From Oscheius tipulae (taxonomy: Eukaryota > Nematoda > Chromadorea > Rhabditida > Rhabditidae): 64,000 nucleotides of DNA. The notes under the pieces were generated by a model that was given only the letters and a program-made list of their open reading frames with translations, had not been told where the DNA came from and searched no databases. Shown one piece after another: positions 57,228 through 64,000 of the stretch (positions within the stretch are counted from its first letter, which is position 1; the number at the start of each line of letters is the position of its first letter). The stretch spans positions 620,001 through 684,000 of the forward strand of contig JASJZH010000004.1 of assembly GCA_037178975.1 (NCBI GenBank), in the 5' to 3' direction. The translations under genes and the position numbers were made by a program.

Positions 57228-59628
57228 GGGTCTGATTCGGTTTGACCGAAATCGATTTCGAACTGTAACGAGTTATGATTTTGAACAGATCGATTTCGAC
57301 ATGTTCGGTTTCGACCAAATTTGTACGTAATCACGTACACGTTTTTCTACTGTGCTTCATAATTGTTTTCTTTTACGTTTTATTACAGTTTTTGTGTTTT
57401 CTTTCTTGCTTTTTTTGTCAATCTGCATATTTTCGCAGAATTATGAAGCCAATTAGGAAGCCCGAGACGATAGATCATCATTTGATGAGGCTGAAAAGGA
57501 CGAACAGGGACGGATCTCGTATCTACAGCTGTTATTACCAGTATGCCTCATTGTTTTCGTCATTTTCTGACATTTGCAGGGATAGAATGTACTCTTCCTG
57601 TGCAGCAATAATCAAAAGAAGTGTGACAGGTCAATCTACCATCAAAGTTGCCCACAATCATCCGGCCGACGAGGTACTGAATATTGTAAGCGCACTGCAT
57701 TCTTTTCTCATTTTTTTAAAGGCTGAAACCGAGAAAGTAGAACAACGTTTTAAAGCAAGAAGTCAGCCTAAAACGTCTTCGAAAGACATCATTGAAGAAT
57801 CTCAACGCTCCCATTCGGCAGAAGTAATGAGGCTTCTAGGTTTTCATGTTTACTTCGTAATCTAACATCGTTTAGGAAGCTATGATAGCCAGCGGCAGAG
57901 GATATACCGTGCACGAGAGCAAAAATCGGCTGATTTCAAGTTGCTGGATCTCCCTGTCCCAGTATTTCAAGGAGCGACGACAACTACGTCAGGTACAGCT
58001 ACGTGTTCAAGCAGTCTGTAAAGTTGAGTTTATAGACGGAAAACGATTTCTACTGAAGGAATTATCTTGCTATGGACAGAGGATCGTCGTTTACGCCTCT
58101 GAAAACGACCTGCAGCTGTTGCAAAAAACCGATACTGTTTTGGTCGATGGAACGTTCCGAACAGTCCCAAAACCATTTCTCCAGCTTGTCAGCATACATG
58201 TATTTGTAAGTTTTTAATTTCAAGCTTATTTCTGCGCTATCAGATCGCAAAAACTATTACGAGGCCCGTTAGTTACATTTTACTGCAATCAAAGAAAGAA
58301 TCATTTTACCAAGCCGCGTTCAAAGAACTGTTTTCTGGCCGGAATATAATTGTCCGCTACGCAATATCAGGTTAGTTGGCTATTTATCGTTTATTGCTAT
58401 TGTCAAACAAGTTTTTAGATATGGAACCAGCTCTGAAAAATTCAATAAAGGCCGCAATTCCCGGATGCAGGCTGCATATCTGCTACTTTCACCTCATATC
58501 AAGCTGGCGAGAGCGATTGACACAAGAAAAGGATCTCCGGGCGGATATAAAACCAGGTGTGCTATTTTTTTGCTTAAATAATTGTTCTATATAGGCGCAA
58601 AGTATCATAGGTTCTGGCTGAGAATACGAGCTCTCCCATTTTTCCCGCAACAGAATACGGCAAAGTTGTTTCAGAAGATTTTTGCAGAAGAAGAGGCTAC
58701 GATAACTGCCAGCCTTCTGATTCATAATTTTCGAGGGTTTCTTTTTAGACTTTTGTTCATATCTAGAAAAAAATTACATCATGGGATCTGGAATTCTCAC
58801 GCCCCGTTTCCCACCGAGCGAGTGGACAATGTTTGGCAGCCCTACGGACGGAATTCCACGAACTACAAACTGCGTTGAGTCTTGGCATCAGCAGTTGAAC
58901 GCAAGTTTTTTTTTCTGATGTACATCAGTATTTTTGCAGAAAGTTACTAGTCACGAGTGCCCTCGTCTTTCGAAACTAGTCCAGAAGCTCATTGATGAAG
59001 AGGCCAAAACCGAGAAATACGGAGAAGTGCTGGCAAACTCGCCAAACTTGAAGGTATCCAAATCCTTTTTTTTTTAAACGGTTTGCTTAGGTGATACCTG
59101 GCCGCAAATTAAAAGAAGAAAGAAAAAAATAACATCCTTGACAGCATTTTGAGATTGTCAAAGAAAAAAAATGGAGGAAAAGACGACTACACGCCTGATC
59201 TGGAGGATATCGACAAGGTGGCCGACCAACTTCGCTACTTTCAATGAAGCCACTGCTCTTTTTCCTGGCACAAAGCTTTTTCTAGTGACATAATATCTTG
59301 CCTTGCCTTGAATCTCAATAAATTTGTCTTGATGGTTATCTTTACCGGTTTTCTTGGGGGGGAAAACGCAGTTTTATCTTTATCAAGTGACTACAGTTGT
59401 CGTCTAGCCCCTGCTTGCAGCGATCGTCATCATCTGTTAGCAAGAAAATTACTTGAAAAACGGCCAAAAATCGAATAAAAACAAGCTGAGAGTACGATAA
59501 AAACGATTTGTACGTGATTGCGTACAAATTTGGTCGAAATCGATTTGTTCAAAATCGACTTGCCGCGAAACCGACTGCGGCGAATTCGAGCGCGGGGGAA
59601 TCGATTTGTTCAAAACTGTCGCAGACCC
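57228..59628. mobile_element. Mutator-like DNA transposon (MULE), 2.4 kb
   Basis: Ends GGGTCTG..CAGACCC flanked by the perfect 8-bp duplication CGCGCTAT. Long imperfect subterminal inverted repeats (TTTCGACCAAATTTGTACGTAA at the left; GTACAAATTTGGTCGAAATCG at the right) rich in TCGATTTGTTC-like words. It encodes an intron-containing MULE transposase with a FLYWCH/WRKY-type zinc module. Confidence 0.85.
57443..59247 (+). CDS. MULE transposase, multi-exon
   Basis: Starts at ATG 57443 (MKPIRKPETIDHHLMRLKRT). The exons are separated by 35-50 bp introns (for example 57539-57579, 57687-57720 and 58205-58243). First comes a Cys/His zinc module (YSCYYQ..DRMYSSCAAI..VAHNHPADEV). The DDE catalytic region follows: TVLVDGTFRTVPKPFLQLVS (first Asp), ..DMEPALKNSIKAAIPGCRLH (second Asp) with CYFHLISSW, and PPSEW..RTTNCVESWHQQLN (Glu). 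These are standard MULE signatures. The frame is mostly open. The region around 58740-58790 needs an awkward splice, and the last exon (DLEDIDKVADQLRYFQ, stop 59247) is reached only by a one-base slip at a run of seven A (about 59124). It catalyses cut-and-paste transposition if active. Confidence 0.75.
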
Positions 59629-59636
59629 CGCGCTAT
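59629..59636. repeat. 8-bp target-site duplication, right copy
   Basis: CGCGCTAT immediately after the CAGACCC end of the Mutator-like element. Confidence 0.7.
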
Positions 59637-60279
59637 TTCGTTTTTTGGCGCGGATTCAATTTTTCTTTTATTTTTTCAAGCTTTTCCCAGTTTTATCGCT
59701 CATTTCTGCTATTTTTCCGTATTTGTCTCGTTTTATCCTTCTTTTGTCCTCAACAAATGGTCTGCTATGCATCTAGAAAGATAAATGAAGTAGCTACAGC
59801 CCGTTTTGAAACCCTTTTTTCGTATTTACAGACAATTCAAGAAGAGTGACGCGTTGTTTTGAAACGTTGTTTTACGGATAAACGGCAGAAATGACCGGCA
59901 AGTATTACCGAATTTTCGGAAGCAATTTCAGGAGTACTGTAGCGCGAAGTTGCGTACGATATTTTTTAACTCATGCAAAACTTGCTATAGTCTGTTCACA
60001 AAAAACAACCAAACGACCAGGCATCGCGGGCTTTTTTTGGCGCGGATTCAAACAGCTCAAAATTGGTTAAAATTTCAATAAGTTCATCTTTTCAATCATT
60101 TTTCTTCGTCTTTTACATCGTTTTTCTCCATTTTCGCTTGTTTTAACCGGAATATTCTGTTTTAAGACGATCATACATGTTGCCGAACCATGCTACGTTT
60201 TTCTACCGTTAAATATCAGTCATATAAGATTTGTTCTTTTCTACTTTCTTTAACGATTATAATAGTTCTTCCTTTTCTG

Positions 60280-60643
60280 ATGGACTCAACGCCCCGTCCC
60301 ATCTTCCGCCGTCTGTTCTGGAGCTCAGGGCCATTGCCACAGCCTCCTCCTCCGCCGATGCCACCGCCTCCTTCGCCTCCTCCAGATAATTCAAAGGTTT
60401 TTTTGTTTTCATTTTGTTAGGGTCCCCATAACTGTTTGGTTTTGTAACCGTCTTGAAATCTTGGTTGTTTCGAGTAGGATCAGCATTTTTATTGTAAAAA
60501 GAGTGTATACGATAAAATAAAGCTTAGATCCTAAAACCTGTGTTCATTGCTTATTTCAGCAAAAACTAGAGACTTTTCGTACCGAGTTGGTTCATGCTTT
60601 TGGGTCGTTTTCTTCGCAAGGAGTAAAAGGCACCAAACTCTGA
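60280..60643 (+). CDS. 66-aa Pro-rich ORF1 of the Tc1-type element
   Basis: Two exons, 60280-60396 and 60560-60643, join in phase to 66 aa. The first encodes MDSTPRPIFRRLFWSSGPLP followed by poly-Pro (PPPPPMPPPPSPPP). The second encodes QKLETFRTELVHAFGSFSSQ to VKGTKL-stop. The acceptor is TTATTTCAG. The stop lies 13 bases before the transposase ATG, so one transcript could carry both, with reinitiation, or further splicing could fuse them. I know no match. A role in transposition is only inferred from position. Confidence 0.45.
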
Positions 60644-60656
60644 TAAAACTCGTGGA

Positions 60657-62210
60657 ATGATCTCAAACGTCTTCGATCTCTTTGCTGCTATCGTCCCCTC
60701 CTTGTCTGAAGTCTGTCCCGACCTCAACGATCCTTTTGTCCTCGCAGCTAAGGCAACCAGCATCTCACAGAGAAAGATCAAGGAAATTATCGAGGACCGA
60801 AATGCTGCTGACGGGACCGAAACGACTGTTACTTCTCCTCGCTCGAAGGCTCTCCCTTCTTGTAAGCCGTGTGTCGTTCCCAAATCCTCGAAGCAGAAGA
60901 CTGAAGAGTTCTCACAAAGGTTTCCCAAAGAGTTGTGTGAAAACATTTCGATGCACATTCATCGAATGTACACCGATCGCACAAAGCTCAGCGTGAGCCT
61001 TTTGCACTCGAAATTGTCTGAAGTCTTTGAGGATGACGGGTTCAAGATGGGCAGGACCAATCTCTACAAACTGCTCCGTTCGTTAGGTTTTACCTATCGA
61101 GTCGTCCGCGACAGGAACTTTTTGTATGAGAAACCAAGCCTGGTCAAGCTCAGACACCGCTACTTGAAACGGATCAAAGACCTTAGAGCAGGGAATAGTT
61201 TCATAGTTTACATGGACGAAACGTGGATATTTGAAGGGATGAGATCCGTAAGAGACTGGGTAGATACTAAAGCTATAGGTACGATTCTGAGCAGTTTTCC
61301 TTTCAAACTTTTATAGAGAATCCAAAAGAGTTCATCGACAGAGGGCTGAAAATTGGACCCGATCCGTCCACTTCCAGAGGAAAAAGAGGAATTGTTGTAG
61401 GCTGTATTGCAGAGACCGGACTGATGTTGGATACCTTTGAGGTTTACGGAGAGATTTATTATCTAACCATTACTCTCTTAGGTTTGGACCAACTGTGGAA
61501 GAGAGACAGATCAAGACTATCACAAGACGATGGACAGCGATCTATTCCATCAGTATTTGAGCAAAATTTTGCCAAAGATAAAAGAGGCCGCTGGAGATCG
61601 TCAGGCAATATTAGTCATTGACAATGCCGCATATCACAACAAGCAAGCAGAAAAGGTTAGACTCATACTTGTTACGCTTACCCAAGAAGATTTATAGTTG
61701 CCGACAATCCGCGATACCAAGGTGGTAATTTCGGAATTTCTCTTGAAACATGGTGTCGAATCCGAGCTCGGAGCAACAAAAGCCGACTTGCTTTACGATC
61801 TTGAATGCTTCTACAAATCTCGTGGTGGTCGAGACCAGATGAAAGTTTTCTCCACGTCCAATCTGGCTCGAGACCATGGTGTTACATTGCTGCGTCTCCC
61901 CCCGTATCATTGTACTCTAAATCCAATTGAGCACGTGTGGGGGTTTGCTAAGCAATCGCTCTGTAAAAGCACAAAAGTCACCGAAAAGATAGAAGAGATG
62001 CGCCGTCGCTTCATCCAGATCGTCTCTTCTATTCCTCTGCCGATACAGAAGAAGTTCTACAACAATGCTTCTCATGTCGAAGAAGAGTTCATCCGCCACG
62101 AAGGCCTCAATTTTGTAACTCCCCCGATCAATATTCCTATTAGTGATGATTCTCCCGAAATTATTGTTCCTTTTGTTTCCGAGGAGAGTAATTTGGACGA
62201 AGATGAGTGA
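60657..62210 (+). CDS. Tc1/IS630-superfamily DDE transposase
   Basis: Four exons, 60657-61278, 61317-61441, 61482-61655 and 61698-62210, join in frame to 477 aa with no stop. The N-terminal half is helical and basic (HTH-like, with GRTNLYKLLRSLGFTYRVVR). Catalytic residues are visible: Asp in FIVYMDETWIFEGMR, Asp in AILVIDNAAYHNKQA, and Glu in LPPYHCTLNPIEHVWGFAKQ. NPIEHVW is diagnostic of this superfamily. The Asp-rich tail (EEFIRHEGLNF..ESNLDEDE) is also encoded in both arms of the foldback element at 24-26 kb. All introns are 38-42 nt. Intact ORF, terminal repeats and TA duplication suggest a recently active element. Confidence 0.9.
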
Positions 62211-62407
62211 CGAATTCGTTTTCTACGTTATTTCAATCAATGTTACCTGTTGTTTAACGAAAAACAAAACGGAAAAGTAGCTAAAAATACGGGAAAAGAT
62301 GAAATTGTTTGATGAACGAAATACTTGAAGCTAATTTTTAGCCCTTTGAATCCGCGCCAAAAAAAGCTCGCGAGGCCTGGTCGTTTGGTTGTTTTTTGTG
62401 AACAGAC

Positions 62408-63464
62408 TATAATCAAGAAATTGCAATCCTTCTCCCCTTTTTCCTGTATTTTTGCTCATTTTGGTCTGGCAATTGCTTTGGATAATAGTATCGGTTGCTG
62501 GTAGCTGAAAACAGCAAAAAAATCATCAAAAAAATGATGGAAATAGTCCGAAGATGGCTGGAACACTGAGGATGCCATTTTGGTCTGTTTTTGCTGTGAT
62601 CTCCATTTTCTAGATGTTTACGCTGATGTATCTTGCTTTTCTTTTGGCTAAAAATGGCACTGAGACCGGGTTGAGCGCTGCCCTGAGTTGGTTAATGACT
62701 TTCATTCCTCTGCCTCTGACACTGGACTCCAGGCCTTTGTACACGCATGTTTGTCTGTTCATAGCGCACCATTGGCGGCAGGGGGACTCTGTACAACAAC
62801 CGAGGGTGGTTTAACTTTGGACTATTCTATTCCAATTTTAACGTTGTACAGTTGTTGTACGTCCCGGTCAATGGCAAAGCCGTAGTGCCACTTTATTCTT
62901 TATTTTTTCTTTTCAAAATCACTAAGCCGATAAACCCTCGCTCTTCCCTCTCCCCTTCCCCTCTTCCAATGTTTGTTCATATGACAAATGAAATATCTAT
63001 CTATCTATCTATCTTGTCAAGAACAACTATTGAAAACTCCAAAAGTTGAAGAAGTGGTCAAAGAGGCAAAAAATAGGGTTTCCCTACCTCGTTTCCTATA
63101 TACTTGTTATGGCATTTTCTTCTCTTATCCTAGTTTGGCAGTAAATGAGCTCCAATTCACCCAAAATTGACGAGTAATTTGAAAAAGTTGACATTTTTCG
63201 AGCGACGGCAGCAGCAACAAGATGTAAGATTTTTTCCTGTTTCCATTCCTGTCAATTTACCAGCATTCGTACACTTTTCTAGCCTGATTTACTGTCAGTT
63301 CTCTTCAGGAGCATTACAAAAGTCTTTTTGAGATAGACTGTTACCCTAAAAATTAATTCTTAATCAGAAATTGGCTAGAACTCGTCACAACAACATTCTC
63401 TCGAATTGTTCCTCTTCTTCCCACTTTCCATTTTTTCCAGCACAACATTCTCATTGCAGGTCAT
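62408..63464. other. Gap between the transposon and the carrier gene
   Basis: No gene supported. A short TATC microsatellite lies at about 62993-63014. TTTTTTCCAG (63431-63440) and TCATTGCAG (63451-63459) just before the next ATG are acceptor-like and may serve trans-splicing or a 5' UTR intron of the carrier gene. Confidence 0.45.
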
Positions 63465-64000
63465 ATGACCGATTTGTCAGTGAAATGGACTATTTGTGGA
63501 GCCTCAGCCGGCCTGGCCGTCGACCTGGGCCTATATCCTTTGGACACGATCAAGACGCGTCTCCAGGCCAAAGAGGGATTCGTGGCAGCCGGTGGATTTC
63601 GTCACATTTACAGGTTTCTTTCCTTTTTTTAGTTCAAAGTAAGGAAAATTTTTTAGTGGAATGGGCTCGGTCGCGATCGGATCAGCACCAGGAGCAGCCA
63701 TCTTCTTTCTCACCTACGGCAGTGTCAAGCGACTTCTGAGACATGACAGTGAGTGTTTTATAGATTTCTTGTTACCAGAATATCTGTGTTTTTGTAAGAA
63801 ACTAACTAAAAATGTTGGGCTGAAGGTCAGTTGTGGCCACAAAAGTTTGGTCAAATAGCCTGTGGCTTTCGGGGTGGCCACAATTGTTATTATGACTCTT
63901 TGACAGTTCGTGACCAAAAAATAGTTATATTTACAGAAAAATACAGAAGTTTTTCAGACTTTGCAGTTCACGGAATCGCAGCCAGCGTCGGGGAAGTTAC
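63465..64000 (+). CDS. Mitochondrial S-adenosylmethionine carrier (SLC25A26 type), 5' part
   Basis: Exons 63465-63613, 63657-63748 and 63958 to beyond the window edge, joining in frame. An inner-membrane carrier that exchanges SAM for S-adenosylhomocysteine. Seen: helix 1 with the carrier signature ([19 protein letters not shown], the PxDxxKxRLQ motif), [11 protein letters not shown], then [20 protein letters not shown], which is characteristic of the SAM-carrier subfamily. The third exon begins helix 3 ([14 protein letters not shown]). The start Met follows an AG-ended TCATTGCAG by five bases. The remaining two thirds of the ~270-aa protein lie outside the window. Confidence 0.9.

Larger units (their letters stand above)
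57172..59926. repeat. Outer inverted termini around the Mutator-like element
   Basis: TTTTCGGTAATACTTCGGC at 57172-57190 is mirrored by GGCAAGTATTACCGAATTTT at about 59909-59928. Just outside the right end of the MULE, TTTTTTGGCGCGGATTCAA (59641-59659) matches the terminal repeat of the neighbouring Tc1-type family. The MULE therefore seems to sit inside an older element. Confidence 0.4.
59990..62407. mobile_element. Tc1/IS630-type DNA transposon, apparently full length
   Basis: Inverted ends GTCTGTTCACAAAAAACAACC at the left and the complement of the same at the right, flanked by TA on both sides (59988-59989, 62408-62409). The shared subterminal word GGCGCGGATTCAAA lies about 50 bp in from each end. 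It carries two open reading frames in the same direction, a small Pro-rich one and the transposase. The foldback element at 24254-25739 is a rearranged relative. Confidence 0.9.

Noticed and set aside
62880-63170. Open frames around the TATC microsatellite
   Set aside because: They include the simple repeat (ISIYLSIYLS-type translation) and have no coding structure.
1-64000. CRISPR array, prokaryotic operons, ribosome binding sites or rRNA
   Set aside because: The window is eukaryotic with spliced genes. The regularly repeated hexamer is not a spacer-repeat array because copies are unevenly spaced and on both strands.

Overview
The window is from a nematode nuclear genome, probably a free-living rhabditid-type worm. 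It holds a nematode cuticle collagen with a furin site and the usual Gly-X-Y layout, a nuclear receptor with the nematode P-box ([10 protein letters not shown]), a serpentine chemoreceptor relic, bestrophin and P450 genes cut by many 38-60 bp introns with TTTCAG acceptors, and polypyrimidine-AG sites just before start codons that look like spliced-leader acceptors. Base composition is AT-rich with GC-richer exons. All gene models were built by hand from splice signals and reading frame.

Layout. 0-7.9 kb: almost no genes, one probable secreted-peptide exon, and repeats. 7.98-12.05 kb: complete bestrophin (+, 11 exons, 397 aa) with a tandemly duplicated exon end. 13.48-18.84 kb: complete cytochrome P450 (+, 11 exons, 508 aa) with a foldback MITE in one intron. 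19.48-20.62 kb: chemoreceptor pseudogene (-) with one in-frame stop. 20.98-22.58 kb: unrecognised gene (-). 24.25-25.74 kb: foldback transposon with a small transmembrane-RING gene between its arms. 27.25-28.79 kb: two TMEM272-like four-pass membrane genes (+), the second with a frame break. 30.5-34.6 kb: nuclear receptor (-) with a GC-AG intron. 35.2 kb: tRNA-Leu(UAG). 37-47 kb: essentially gene-free. 47.8-57 kb: collagen exon relic, a twice-broken membrane-protein pseudogene, a pogo-like relic, an intact cuticle collagen (-), a 43-aa Cys-rich ORF and a frame-disrupted acidic gene. 57.2-62.4 kb: a Mutator-like element and an apparently intact Tc1/IS630-type element. 63.47 kb to the end: start of a mitochondrial S-adenosylmethionine carrier (SLC25A26 type).

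The most striking signal is not a gene. The hexamer GTTTCA occurs on both strands about 165-170 times by eye, roughly four times the chance expectation, in introns and intergenic DNA. It runs at about 30 per 10 kb up to ~48 kb and then drops to about 10 per 10 kb. In at least a dozen clear copies an AT-rich YATAA-like box starts exactly six bases after it. GTTTCA is the heart of the CTGTTTCA Ruby motif that drives individual 21U-RNA (piRNA) genes in Caenorhabditis. I read the first ~48 kb as a piRNA cluster, with each motif a tiny SNAPc/PSE-plus-TATA-like promoter and the protein genes as hosts or neighbours. The abundance of broken genes and mobile elements fits such a region.

The window also carries many (GAGACA)n / (TCTCTGTC)n tracts and several small palindromic element families.
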